DNA of 64,000 nt from Litsea cubeba (lineage: Eukaryota > Streptophyta > Magnoliopsida > Laurales > Lauraceae). The stretch spans positions 186,001-250,000 of the forward strand of contig WHSA01001334.1 of the NCBI GenBank assembly GCA_012931725.1. Reading direction: 5' to 3'. A model generated the notes under the pieces. That model was not told the DNA's origin. It did no database searches and was given only the letters and a program-made list of their open reading frames with translations. How positions within the stretch are numbered: position 1 is the stretch's first letter; each line of letters starts with the position of its first letter. Of this stretch, positions 12,346 to 24,188 are shown piece after piece. The position numbers and the translations under genes were made by a program.

Positions 12346-14160
12346 GGCCATTGTGACCTGGGGACTGAAGCCCCCACCCATACCTAAAAAGTTTAAAATA
12401 CCTACACGCAAATTCTAAAAATTAATATATATATATATATATATATATTTTTTTACATTTGCCCATTCCCCCAATAATTCTTTTACATAGAGCCAGCCAA
12501 ACACCCTTCCTCCCTCTCAAATTTTAAAAATTAAAATATTTTTTTTTTATATTTGCTCATTCCCTTAGTTTTTCTTCTACACCCCTTACACATGAAGCAT
12601 AATCATCATGTATTTTGAAACTTCATCAATCTAATGGTGGGTCATGTATGGATTGGATAAATCATAATCGGTTATAAGTATAGGTGTTGATTGTCGTCAT
12701 GGTCAATTTGGATTTAATGAAATGAGCCTTGTATTGATAAGAAAAAAATGAATTTATGTAGTTATTCTCTCCCACTAATTGCAATTGTTAATGTTAGATG
12801 CTTTATAATAATAAAAGTTTGAGTCCAAACTTTTGAAATTATGCATATAAGGATAAAAGAGATGGACGAAAAAGTGATTTCGCTCAAAAACCTATGGTGG
12901 TTTAAAGACTGTTGATTTTGGGGGCACGAAAGGTATTAAAATGAAAGTAAAGGAGTCTATTTAAAAAGCCTACAAACCTTAGGAGTTATATACAAAAAGC
13001 TCTTTTTTTTCTCTACGCATTATAAAAATCTCCGGAGTCTAGCCGTCAAGGCATATTTTCCAACGTGTGAAATAAAAGTCTAGTACGACAACCAAGAAAG
13101 GGAAAAAGTCATTAAAAAGGACAAAGGACTTTGGTGTTAATATCAAAAGTATAGTATCCATCTTTGGTGTTGGCCTACCTCTGAATTTCAAGCATTGCAT
13201 CTTTTTTCAGAAATAAATATGAGAAAATGGATTTGAACTAGTCAAAATAGAATTGTCAAAAGAAGCCATTCTCGTGGAATGGGATGAAGCCGCCATGTTA
13301 TTTGTTTGGAAGAAAATTCAATCCAGAGACACTCGACCATATCATGCAATATATCTCTCCGATAATACAATTTGAGAACCCCTCATGCTCCCACCTTATG
13401 ATAATTATTCATTGGCGAGCGTTCACTGTTAACTCCCATCAGCTTTCTATTGATATTAATGTAAAATGCAAAATCACAGTAGCTCTAATTAATGTTGATC
13501 TAATTCTAACTTTTTATCTATTTTTAAATAATGCAATGATTTTATAAATGATCAAGATGTGGCCTTCGACCGCAGGTATAGTAAGTACCTAGCATTAGCC
13601 TGAGAACTTGCATGAAATAAATCAGAGTTCGGTTAAAACCACATCTTGATCTCCTAGTTGTGAGTTTCTAACCAATCTAGCTGAGAATGCAGTGGTGGAT
13701 ATGGATTTAGAGAATGCAGCAAGTGGACTGATCATGAGAGATTTTATGCTGCGTATCTGCGTTCCAAATCCAAACACAGTCACCAGTATCCAGCAGGCCA
13801 CAACAAACCTGCACTGACACAGTTTTCAAAGCTGTTTTAATAAGTTGCACACATGGGGGGCCAGAGTTACCTCAATTGGGATGTTAGTATCCTGAGCAGG
13901 AGCAATTGCTTAGAATATATATATAGCAAGGTTCTCCTAAGCTTAAGCTTATGATATGATTCCGTAAGCTAATTTTTCTGGGGTCCATCCTTGATCCATT
14001 AAAATGGACCAAACACACGACCCCCTTAAATTGTACAAGCCCACCAACTTTTGGTCAAATCCGAATTTACTAGACTGTTGGAATTGAGTGAAAAGAAATC
14101 ATTCTTTCTCAATAATGAAACTGGCTCTTGAGATTCGGGACATGGTCATGTGCCCATATG
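12346..14160. other. AT-rich intergenic DNA
   Basis: Contains a (TA)n run at about 12425-12449 and A/T-rich sequence. No gene or transposon end was recognised. Confidence 0.5.
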
Positions 14161-14161
14161 A

Positions 14162-14325
14162 GGAAATTGGGCTGAGCATGTCCTGAATCTTGAAGGCCTA
14201 ACCTCTTTCGACTACCCAACTTCCTTGAAAATTTTTATTTGATATCAAATTCAATCGGGAGCGAGTTCGAATTCTCAATCGGCATTGAACAAAAGTGTGA
14301 TAATCTGTGTGGGCCACTGATTTGT
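14162..14325 (+). repeat. Dispersed direct repeat, copy 2
   Basis: Second copy of the sequence at 12221-12345. It has about 35 extra bases (around 14255-14290) before the shared GTGTGGGCCA end. Confidence 0.8.
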
Positions 14326-14598
14326 GGTCTTCTTTATCAGGTTCTTGTGGGCCAGTCAGGTTTAATTTGTAAACTATGAGCACTAGCTAGAGTACCAACG
14401 TCGAAGGTAGTGGACTTTCAAAGGTACTTGGTGTTGAAACCAATCCAAATCCCACGAACCCCCACTCATCGTGGGACCAATCTAGTAATTTAATTACAAA
14501 CACAAAACTTAAATATCATTAAGATTATATATTGGGGTTTTGACATATTAGTTCACCTTAGATTTTATTTTTCCAATTTTATAACTCAAATTTACATT

Positions 14599-14709
14599 AT
14601 GTCACCAGAGTCGTTTGACTCTAGTCTTTTTTTTTTTTTTTTTTTTTTCACTTTTTAGCCTTGGATCCCATGATATCATGGGATCTAGGTCAAACGACTC
14701 TATTGACAT
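14599..14709. repeat. Foldback (hairpin) element
   Basis: The arms ATGTCA..AGAGTCGTTTGAC (14599-14619) and GTCAAACGACTCT..TGACAT (14689-14709) are reverse complements. Between them is a T-tract and a perfect 22-bp palindrome at 14664-14685 (GATCCCATGAT and its complement). It could be a small foldback MITE or a transcribed hairpin. Confidence 0.75.
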
Positions 14710-15224
14710 TCTAGTGTCTTTTAATCGGAAACGGATTCCCTATTCCTTTTAGTCATGTTTGGTATTTCTACTCTTTTTCTAACAGACCCAATAAAAATAG
14801 AGTCAGAAAAAAAAAAGAGTCATACAAATTATACAACGAAGAGGCCAAAGTTCTATTTTTTAGCCGCAAACTTTTTGAGCATTTGGATCTTAGAAGATTT
14901 GCCTCTAAATATCTAAAATGGACAGAGACCAGAATGTTGTGCCGAACGCTTTTATTTTCATAACCTCTAGTTTTAGACATTTAGGCAAGTAGATGCCAAA
15001 AATAAAAATGACAAACGTCGACTTTAATTGTCTAGAGGCTTTGAATTGTCAAATCCCTTGGGAATATTTTCCGGAAGGAGGCGTGACCCATGAAAAGGTT
15101 AAGATAGATTGCGCCGGCTGTTGACAATTGACTACAATTAATGCAAACAGACCTTAACTTTATTTAGTATCATTCTCTTAGCTAGCCTTGGTGTGGAAGA
15201 AGAAAAACCAGAGGTAGAAGAGAG

Positions 15225-18200
15225 ATGGAGAGGCCTCATGTAGTCTGCATTCCATTCCCTGCACAGGGCCACATCAACCCCATGATGCAATTAGCTAAGA
15301 TTCTCCATTCAAGAGGCTTCTTCATCACCTTTGTTCATACTGACTGCAACCACAAGCGTCTGTCAACGCTTTCTTTGGAGTGTTTGGATGGCTTTCGCTT
15401 CGAAGTCATATCAGATGGCTTCCCGGGGGAGGTGAAAGAGGACTCAGATGACTTCTTGCGATCCGTGAAAGAAAATTATGTTGCACCCTTCCGTGATCTG
15501 CTGAGGAAGCTCCATCACCCATCTGATGGGCATCGAGTAACTTGCGTTATTTCAGATGCAATCATGACCTTTACTCTTAAAGTTGCTGAAGAATTGTGCA
15601 TTCCTGCGGTGATCTTCTGTCCAACTGCTGCTTGCGGTTTCATGGCCATTGCTCAGTACCATGAGCTCATGAGAAGAGGACTTATTCCCCTCAAAGGTAG
15701 TATAATTTTGACCAGATTTACACATGTTAACATACAGATACATAAATGATGTTTTCTTTTTTTTTTTTTTTGTTGGTATGCTGTTTTATGAAGGTTGGTT
15801 CAACACCGGTCTGATTAACAAGGGGTGTCTATGGGTTAAAAGTTAAACCCATATCTATAAATCGCTTTTATAATAGGTCAAGTAACTTCAACCAGAACCA
15901 AATGCCGGCTAACCCGACCCGACCCACATAACCCCAATAAATGTGGGTCAAACGTCTTAAGCGAGCCCAACCTGAATAATCTTGGCCCAAACTCAATTGG
16001 TTTCCAATATTAAGGCTATATTTCAGATGGCAGGCCGAAAGGAAATTATAATACCGGCTCAGCTCATTCTATATAAAATATACTATTCCAAGTATCAAAA
16101 TATTAAATACCAAATTCTTTAACTAGGTTTATATGCTGGTTGACCCCAACTGAACACATTTAAATAGGTTAGGCTGGTTTTGGGCCGGGCTTGACCCTGA
16201 CCTGACCGATTTAATTACGGTTTAGGTTTTCCTGACCTGTGATTGACCTGCTGGATATATTGAAGGTCAAATGCGGGTCGTACTGGAGTCGTGCTAATGG
16301 GTCTATTCAAATTTTGCTGCCCGTAGCTGTAAGGTCAGTGGATGCAATAGGGCTGGCCCAAGTTCAACCTGCAATGTCTGGCAACCATGAAACTCAATTC
16401 GGGCTGGGTATCTTGAACTCAGGCATATATGTGGGGGTATCCCTATTGGCATCGAGCTTAGTTGCAGGAAACTCCTATATGGTGGCGCTTCCACCTCGGA
16501 ACCTCGCTTCCGCGCTCCCATCTTAGGAACTTCGCTCCTATACATTGATAAAGGAACCCGCTCCCAACTAAGATAGAAACTCTTAGGCATATAAATCCCA
16601 AAAGAAACAAATATAGAAGATACCAAGTAAGAGAAGAAATTAAGTAATGATAAGACATTAGAAAAATATCAACTTAAATTTGCTCAATTACTTAATATAA
16701 CCATAATATTACTTAGTCACTATGACAATCTTTGCAATTGATATGAATGACACATAATAATGTTTACTTGTATTACATATTTTCATGTATTATTCCTAAA
16801 CGTTTCCCGTCCCGAAAGAGGAGCTCCTATAATCCACCGGTACCAATACCTCCCCCCCTTCGTGCAACTAAGATACAGAGAACAGCTAGAATCACATATA
16901 AAAATTATAAAAATTTTGATGTTTTGTAATTTAAGTGGTAGAATGATATTTTTTGTTTGACATTTAACTATATTAAAAAAATATAAAAAATACTCATAAT
17001 TTTTTTTGAACGCTCCCGACGGCACTCCCACACTTCTATGATCATCCGCTCCCCCTCTCCCGCTTCATGCTACTAAGGCCTGGAGCACAAGGGGTCATCT
17101 GGAAGTATGGAAATCAAGGACTAGAGGGGCTTGAAAGTGGACGGTTCTCACTTACTATATCTATAATTATACATATTTAGTTTATTTATACATTTTTATC
17201 TATTATATCTCCAATGTTGGACTTGGGTCTCAAATTTGGGCAACATCCAGGCTTGTGTTTACCCTTATTCCATTGGGTGGGTCATGGGATTGTCAAAAGA
17301 GCAACCCCTAGTCGTCAGACCTTCCATGATATTATCTCTAATATTATTATAAGTGTGATTGGGTTAGATTGAGATATATAATCTTTTTTAATTAGGATTA
17401 GAATAAATTGTCATTCTGAAGTCAAGATTTGTATTTGTTTTACTTTACTCAACTGAATAGGTAATGTGATTATCAAAAAATTAAGAATATTTAAATGTAA
17501 TCTTGGAAGTTTTTTCATACTCTGGCCCTTATATGTGAATGCAGATGAAAGTTGCATTAGAAATGGCTACCTTGACACCACAATTGATTGGATACCGGGC
17601 ATGAGAGACATTCGACTAAGAGATCTTGGAAGCTGTGTTCAAACAACAGACCCCAACGACGTCTTTCTAAACTTCCTAGCAGATGAAATTCAAAAAACAT
17701 CAACAGCATCAGCCATCATTTTCAATACATTTGATTATTTGGAACATGAGATTCTTCATGCCATCAGGTCAATAATCCCTCCTTGCATCTACGCAATAGG
17801 CCCTCTATCACTACAGTGTCGATTATTACCAGAGAGTGTGTTGAAGTCAGCTAGATTGAGCATGTGGAAAGAAGAGACAGAATGTCTTAAATGGCTAGAT
17901 ATTCATGAAGCGGCTTCAGTAATATATGTGAATTTTGGTAGCTCAACAGTCTTAACAGAGAATCAATTCACTGAATTTGCATTAGGCATTGCGAATAGCA
18001 AATACCCATTCCTGTGGGTCATTAGGCCTAATCTTGTAATGGGTGGTCACACAAATCTACCACAAGAATTAATGGATGAGATTGAAGGAAGGGGTATGCT
18101 AGTTGGCTGGTGCCCACAAGAGAAAGTGCTGGCCCACCCTTCGATTGCTGTTTTCTTGACACACTGTGGCTGGAACTCTACTCTAGAGAGCATATCATTT

Positions 18201-18488
18201 GGTGTACCAATGTTGTGTTGGCCTTTCTTCGCAGAGCAACAAACCAATTGCAGATATTCTTGCCACGAGTGGGGTGTAGGTATGGAGATCAATAACAATG
18301 CCAAGGGAGAAGAGATTGAGGCTCTCCTTAAGGAGATGATGGGGGAAGAGAAGGGAAAAGAGATCAGAAAGAATGCGTTGAAGTTCAAAGAGAGTGCAGA
18401 AAATTCTATTAAAGCGGGAGGATCTTCTCACACTAATCTTGAATTATTAATTCAAGAATTACTTCGACCAAGAGATTTTTCTAATTGA
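15225..18488 (+). CDS. UGT85: UDP-glycosyltransferase, UGT85 family (two exons)
   Basis: This is the only intact host gene: exon 1 15225-15696, exon 2 17545-18488, 471 residues, with a phase-1 GT-AG intron that rebuilds an Asp codon. It should be a cytosolic GT-B enzyme moving glucose from UDP-glucose to a small lipophilic acceptor. There is no signal peptide or membrane segment. The start MERPHVVCIPFPAQGHINPM carries the catalytic His16; its partner Asp111 lies in VISDAIMTFT. The donor-binding PSPG box spans about residues 346-389, from WCPQEKVLAHPS through HCGWNSTLE to FFAEQ, ending in Gln as in glucose users. The HEWGVGMEI and GGSSHTN blocks are typical of UGT85. The family glucosylates terpenols, cyanohydrins, cytokinins and other alcohols; the acceptor here cannot be told. 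The protein is slightly shorter than the usual 480-490, mainly by a small gap after CNHKRL. A decayed paralogue lies 14 kb upstream. Confidence 0.93.
15697..17544 (+). other. Intron of the UGT85 gene
   Basis: The donor is AAAG|GTAGTA and the acceptor TGCAG|ATGAA, at the single intron position typical of UGT85 genes. At 1848 bp it is unusually long for the family. It holds GC-richer tracts with repeated GACCCGACC/GACCTG words (about 15890-16270) and a divergent segment at about 16490-17060 unlike the AT-rich rest. This suggests old insertions, but no ends could be defined. Confidence 0.8.
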
Positions 18489-19017
18489 AGTTTGAATGCC
18501 AGTTATTTAAATTTTAGAAATAAGTGTTACATTAGTCTTGCTATTAGTTACTGAAGTACTCCCTATATTTGGGATTTAAGTAGCTTTTACATTAAAGAAC
18601 ACATGTTTCGAATCAAATATAGCACTCCATTATGGATAGAAGAAATAAATAAGAGGGGTTGATTTTGCACTCGAAATTCGTGGGCCCATTTGCCATTTGG
18701 AATTGAATTGAATTTTTATCGATTTATGCTAAAGGGTTTTTATTGAAGTAGTACTAGAATTGAAGTAATACTAGTACTAGAGAAGTGAGGGGGTGGGTGT
18801 TTGGTGGCCGGGGATTTAAATAGGACTGTTACTTTTTAAAGTCACATTTAGTAGCTCAAGAGGTGAGGCATCTTCCTACCATAGATCAAACAAGGGATCA
18901 ATGCTTTGGCCTCTCGGATAGGTACTCATGTTGGGTAGTCTGAGTGTGTGGCTACCAAAGCCAAAAATGAAAAATAAAAGGTCACGGTCGATAAGTATTT
19001 TACATTGAAGGTGGTGT
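18489..19017. other. 3' flank of the UGT gene
   Basis: This includes the likely 3' UTR. A tRNA-like stretch around 18850-18960 (TAGCTCAAGAGG box A, weak box B) may be another degraded SINE, but the evidence is thin. Confidence 0.4.
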
Positions 19018-19195
19018 TATTATTATTATTATTATTATTTATAACCCAACCCGCCTAGCCCAGCCTGCTATCCACATGCACCGGGTAAAATTATGGGAGG
19101 TGGCCAATGAAGGTAGGTGTCGAATACAAGGCCTCTCCGCTTCTTGAGGCGCAGTCCTTCGCCAACTTGCTGGATATTATTCGATGGCTCCTAAA
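19018..19195 (-). repeat. tRNA-derived SINE with (TAA)n tail
   Basis: On the minus strand the 5' part, from about 19180, has a tRNA-like head (GTTGGCGAAGG ... CAAGAAGCGGAG ... GTATTCGACACC, resembling box A and box B). It then runs to a (TAA)n tail at 19018-19040. This is the organisation of plant SINEs. The box A match is only fair. Confidence 0.45.
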
Positions 19196-19485
19196 AAAGT
19201 TGCTGGGAGATTTCAGAATGATGAGAATATCTTATATTCAAATATTAAAAAGCTAAACAATGCATGAATAACTCTCTTTGGGAAGCCAATGCACGAAAAC
19301 ATAATTCTCGGTTCTAGAAAAGTTTTGTGGAGGGGGACAAACTCATTGAGGAGAAAGTCCAATGGATGATGGGAAATCGAGGGGTAATATCTGCCTGGAA
19401 TTGTAAATGGATCTCTTGTAAAAATGGATTCAAGAAATCCTTCTCTAACATAGCTAACCTAAATCTCACACTTAGTAATTGTGGT
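19196..19485 (+). pseudogene. LINE (L1-type) ORF2 fragment, part 1
   Basis: The translation contains NSLWEANARKHNSRF, then GDKLIEEKVQWMMGNRG and ISAWNCKWIS. This is the region between reverse transcriptase and the zf-RVT domain of plant L1-type LINEs. Stops are present. The reading ends exactly where a gypsy element begins, and the same ORF resumes at 35761. The two pieces were one LINE gene before that insertion. Confidence 0.65.
19481..19485 (+). repeat. Target duplication GTGGT (left) of the Tat element
   Basis: GTGGT immediately precedes TGTAGG at 19486. The same five bases follow TTACA at 35755. Confidence 0.7.
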
Positions 19486-20375
19486 TGTAGGTGCAGAAAA
19501 TAATGACCCACAATAACTGGGGTGCCTTAGAGGACTTATCCAAGGTGATGAAGATTAGGTACTGTGTGAGAGCCTAAAAGAGAAGAGCAAACGGTCAGAG
19601 GACCCTGGCCGGGGCGGCGCAAGGCTCTCCGATGCCAAAGTCAGTGAACGGACTGGAACAATGGAAGGAGAGGAAGAAGAGAGGCAGAGTAACGGCTCTT
19701 TTGGGTTGGATTGTGCGTACCTTACTTGTGGAATGAGGCTCTATTTATAGAGGCTTGGGTCGTATCTTTGGATGATATCTTGGTGTGGGTCCCATGATTC
19801 GACTGGGAAGTCATGATCAGCCCACAAGGTAATAAATGCGGTCCATTCCAGCCCACTTTGCATTTAATGCCAGTCGGATCAGCCCACATCGCATTAAATG
19901 TGCGTCATGTTGGGCCAGATCGTGTTGGACGCCTTTGGCGGTAGGGGTACCATCGGATCCGCCCTCGGGCCTTGCCCTGATGTGGCTTCAGCCGCTGGAT
20001 GCCGCCCTATCAGGGATCTGGCAAAGATTGTGAACGGCTGGATGTCGCATCTGTCTCACTAGCTTGCGCCCCTATTCCTTCACGTGCCTGATGACGTGGG
20101 GGACGAGGGGCGCGAGTGGAGATTCTTTCCTGCTTCGGCTTTCGTCCCTGTTCCTTCGGCCGAGATGGAGCTTTCTACCGAGGTGGGCACATGGGGGTAG
20201 CCGAGCTCGGCACCAGCGGCCCGGACCTGCTTGACTTCGGCCGGGGCCCCTGTCCTGGTAGCCGGGGTGAGTCTGGTGCCACGTGGGCGGCACACGGATG
20301 GCACGTGAGAATGCTTAGTTTCATCTGATGGCTATGATTAGCGTAATCCTGGAGCTCTGGAAATCTCCCCACACA
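19486..20375 (-). repeat. 3' LTR of the Tat element (left copy)
   Basis: 890 bp. On the plus strand it runs TGTAGGTGCAG ... CCCCACACA, that is TG...CA on both strands. It aligns end to end with 34269-35157; I count about 14 differences by eye. Confidence 0.9.
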
Positions 20376-20396
20376 ATTGCCCCCTAGCTTTTGACC
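20376..20396 (-). other. Polypurine tract of the Tat element
   Basis: On the minus strand GTCAAAAGCTAGGGGGCAAT immediately precedes the LTR start TGTGTGGGG, the expected site for plus-strand priming. Confidence 0.7.
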
Positions 20397-20644
20397 TCTT
20401 AAGTGTCCTAGCCTTTAGTGGTCGAAAGCTAGAAAATCTGTCTGGGGATGCGGTGATCATTGCCTGGTGTCGCTTCAACTTTTCTGAAGCAATAAATGCT
20501 CTGTCCTGCCTGTTCTGAGAAGCGAACCGACGGCTACACGTGTAGCTCTTCTACTGATTGCGTTGTCTCATTGATGGAACGGGCGCGGATTGCGAAATTC
20601 ATCCCTTCGAATTCGAAAGTAGCGCGCAACGAGGGTTCCCTTTC

Positions 20645-20653
20645 CATAAATAG
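20645..20653 (+). promoter_or_regulatory. TATA-like box before the antisense ORF
   Basis: CATAAATAG lies about 240 bases upstream of the ATG at 20888, followed by a pyrimidine-rich leader. It is a plausible plus-strand promoter within the element, not proven. Confidence 0.4.
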
Positions 20654-20887
20654 GGTCGTCTTCTTCCTTTCTTGTTTCTGATTTCTCTTCGCATTCGCCT
20701 TCACCTTTGATTTCTGCCCTGCTGCTTGAGATCTGTCTAGCGCGGACGACCGTAGGACACACCCGGACCTGTTCTCGACTTGCCCTTTCTTCTCTGTAAG
20801 TAACTTCGTGCCTCTGTCTGGTTTTTTTCCTTTCTTTAGGGTTTCTCGACTTCTAGGGTTTAACTCCGCCGTTTCCCCTCTTTAGAC

Positions 20888-23347
20888 ATGGGCACCCCTA
20901 AGTTTAGGTTAGACACTGACGAGGGCATAGCTAGGTTTAAGGCCACTTACAGTATCCCGGAGGGAGTCCGCCTCAAGCCGGCGGATCCCATTGACTATGC
21001 CGCGCGTCGCTTTTTCCGGCGGCTGGATGCCGTTCCCTCTGATCTCCGTGATCGAGGGCGGGGTCAGGTTCCCTCTGCACCCCCTGCTTAGGGCTTGCCT
21101 TAGCGCCTGGTGTATTACCCCGTGCCAGCTGATACCCAATGGCTACAAAGTCATCATAGCTGAACGAGATCTTGGGGACCAACCTGGGTGTCCACGACAT
21201 TGAGGACGCCTATGATATCTGCAAGGCTGGGGAAGGAAAGTACTATCTCCGGGTGAAGCAGCAACGAAGAGGCTTCGTCCTGGCCTTGGAGGATTCTAGT
21301 AAGAACGCCGAGGAAGATCTCTTCTGTGTGTCGGGGGACTGGGAATTCGGCGCCGGCGAGAGCAGGAGGCTGATGGTCCCTCGTCGCCCCGGGACTGTCC
21401 CAAGTAAACACTGCTTCTTTTCTCCTTTTGTTCCACTTGATTTTGACAATGCCGAGCTGACACTCTGACTGTTTGTGGTGCAGAACTTGGTGCGAGGCGA
21501 CGCCGGGCTGCGAGCGAAGGCTGGACGAGGAACGTTGACGACATCAACAAGATCGAAAGATACAAGGGGCACGAGACCAGATCGGCCTGGAAACTGGTGG
21601 GGTACACGCCGAGGTACCGCGGCCACTATAGGAGAATCGGGGCAGCCCCGGAGGACGAGGCGCAACCTGATCATCCTGCTGTTACCGTTGCCGTGCCCGC
21701 CGGGATCCCTTTGAACGACCCTACCGCGAGCCGAGCTGCGTCCGGCGCTGAGGCATCCACCTCTAGTTCGGAACCGCCGAATCTGACGGAGGTAGTGGAC
21801 TCCTATTCGTCCGGCTGGGAAGAAGGAATGGAGGGAGGCTCAAGGGCGCCCGGTGTCAAAGATCTGGCGGCCAAGTTCAGGCGGAGATCTTCCTCCTCTG
21901 CGACACCATCGTCCGCCAGCACCCGCGCGCCTTCGGGCTCAGGGGGTGCTGGCGCCACTTCTGCTCCTGCCCCTGCTCCGAGCGAGGGAGTGCGGCGACG
22001 CTCGCCGGATCGCCCGAGGGAGGGGTCCCCGCCCCGGAAGAAGTCCAAGGCGGGGGAGAAGGACTCGGGGGTTGAACAGCCTCCGAAGGGTAAAACTCCT
22101 GCGCGGGCCCCCGGAGTCAAGGCTCCGTCTGAGAAAAGTGCGCCGGCCAGCGGGGCGGCACGCGAGCTCACCATCTCGGTGGGGCAAGGATCTGTACCGG
22201 GCTCCGGACCTCGAGTTGCCCCTGAGGCATGGAGACCCAGGATGGAGACGCAGCCTGGGAAGCCTCTGAACGTCGAGGACCGGCTGATGGGGAACGCCAA
22301 CGTCATTGGAGCCCTCGCAAAAGCCTGTGCCTTGCCGCGAGACATGGAATTGCACGGGAGGTACGACGATGAGAGCCTGATGGTCTCGTCGATCCAGGCC
22401 AACCTTCTGGTGAGTATCTTCAATGCTTTTCTCCAAGTGCCACAGCTTGGCTGCTTCTGTTTGACATACTTTCTCTTTTTGTAGAACGTGCAAAAGCTCC
22501 TGACTGTGATGGAGAGGAGCGACAGGAATGTCACAAAGATCGCCCAGCTAGAGTCCGAGGGAGAGAGGTTAAAGAAAGAGCTGGAGGGGATGAGGAAGAG
22601 TAGCGCCGAGGCGGCCACCCGGATGGATGACCTCACATCGCAGGCTCACCAATTGAAGGGTGACATCTGGGCGAAGACCAAGAGGATCGCCGAGCTTGAG
22701 TCTGACCTAGCCAGGTCGAGGTCTGAATCGGTGGCTGAGGCGACGAAGCTGCGTGGTGAAGTGCTGGCTGGGCGTGCCGAAATTGAGAAGCTTAAGTCGG
22801 GGAATGCCGAGCTGAAGAAAGAGAAAGCTTCCTTGCTGTCTGAGGCGCAGTCTTCTTTCCAAAAGGGGGTGGATCAAGCCACCGAAGAGTACGAGAGGCA
22901 GGTGGAGGAAATTACCTCCATCTTGTTTGAGAAGGGTGCTTGGCCGCGCTGAGGCGCGCGGGGGTTCCCGAGGACCACCCGGTCTATCGGGATCTGTCGA
23001 AGTACTCGGACCCAGCTCCTGAGCCGAGCTCCACCCCGGTCGCCAGCGATGCTGCCCCAGCTGCTCCTGCCTCGGACGATGCCCCAGCTGCTCCTGCCTC
23101 GGATGATGCCCCGGCTGCCCCGGCCTCGGATGATGCCCCAGCTGCCCCGGCCCCGAGCGACACCCCGATCGCCAGCGGTGCTTCGGCCGCGCCTCAAGGC
23201 GAGGCCTCTTCTGCCCCCGCTTCGGGTGAGGTACCGGTCAAAGCCTCTTCTGCCGGCGACACTCCAAGCAAGGTTACGGTCGCGGCCGAGGCTGCTGGTC
23301 CATCAGACACGGTGATCGACCTGGTGGAGTCGCCGAAGCCACAGTAG
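20888..23347 (+). pseudogene. Antisense accessory ORF of the Tat element (gypsy-type transposase_28 domain)
   Basis: This is a plus-strand gene, opposite to gag-pol. The start MGTPKFRLDTDEGIARF is followed by IPEGVRLKPADP and EGGVRFPLHPLLR..CQLIPNGYKV, the pattern of the 'putative gypsy type transposon' domain (Pfam Transposase_28) found in Tat-like elements; its molecular role is unknown. Two short introns with good sites are visible: 21404-21483 and 22410-22484. Exon 2 encodes a basic, Ser/Pro/Ala-rich linker (about 21700-22260). Exon 3 gives a long coiled coil (QLESEGERLKKELEGM onward, 22500-22930), then VPEDHPVYRDL and an Asp-Ala-Pro-Ala repeat tail, stop at 23347. Three frame breaks (near 20990, 21165 and 22937) make it a pseudogene in this copy. 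Related full-length copies should carry a single spliced ORF of about 700 residues. Confidence 0.75.
23049..23158 (+). repeat. 30-bp coding minisatellite in the antisense ORF
   Basis: Three and a half units encode DDAPAAPAS repeats. The 30-bp period preserves frame. Confidence 0.8.
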
Positions 23348-24188
23348 CCTTGCTTCTTCTTACCTTTGGCCTTTTATATGTATTGCTTTTTCAGCCCTGT
23401 AACATCCTTTGCTTTTAATGAGAACAGAGCTCCTTTACTTCTCTTTTGTTGCTGGATGTGGTATTGAATGGTATTGAATGCCTTTAATGTGATGCGTGAC
23501 CCTAGAGAGAGTCGAACGGTCTTCATAGCTATCCGTGCCGATTCTCCGTATTCCGGAGACCATAAATAGCAGTAAGCATGGCGATACGGTTGATGAGGGA
23601 AACGGGCGAACGGCTCCACGTGGCACCATTGGGATCCCTGGTCATCAAACAGGAAGATGTGCTTCCCGCGTAACGCATGGGAGACTTCGCCCCATAACTT
23701 CCTTCGGAGACCGGGCCCTTCTTCCTCCTATAAGTAGAAGTGGTAGGCTCGCCATGGGAGAGGAAAGGAAAAGAAATTAGGACAGCTTAATTCACATAGA
23801 TGTAGGAGCCATGTCCAGTAGACCTCTAGAAATATTCGATCCGGGGGGAACCCCTACGCCTGAGGACGGCTCTCTCCAAGGGGGGAAGCCCGTCGTGGTC
23901 TGCGCGCTCTCTGAAAGCGTTCCCCGTGGACCACGCGCTCTCTGAACGCGGGTCCATAGCCAACCCTCCCTGGTCCGGTTGCAGGGGAGTCTTCTGCAAC
24001 TAAGGGATGGTGGCGCCCTCTTCGTCTGGCGATCCTGCAGGGTCCTGCGTGGCAACGCGCTCCCTGCGAGCCCCCTGCGGTATATCAGGACCGCGGAGCT
24101 GAGGGTGGGATTGAGGCCCCACTGGACCGAGGGGCTCTTCAAACTTCGGTTGGTCTCACTGACCGGAGGATGTTGAAGAGCTCAGCGA
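23348..24188. other. Tat accessory region, second leader
   Basis: Contains a TATA-like CCTATAAGTAG near 23728 and a short 44-codon frame from ATG at 23811 (MSSRPLEIFDPGGTPTPEDG...) ending at 23945. The 9-mer GCGCTCTCTGAA occurs twice nearby. Interrupted on its right by the hAT insertion; the sequence resumes at 27542. No function is assigned. Confidence 0.4.

Noticed and set aside
21597..22484. The 295-codon frame as a stand-alone gene
   Set aside because: It is exon 2 of the antisense Tat ORF read through the 22410-22484 intron; its start is internal.
21803..22636. 277-codon minus-strand frame overlapping the antisense ORF
   Set aside because: It is a GC-rich shadow of the plus-strand exon with no domain features, and it crosses an intron.
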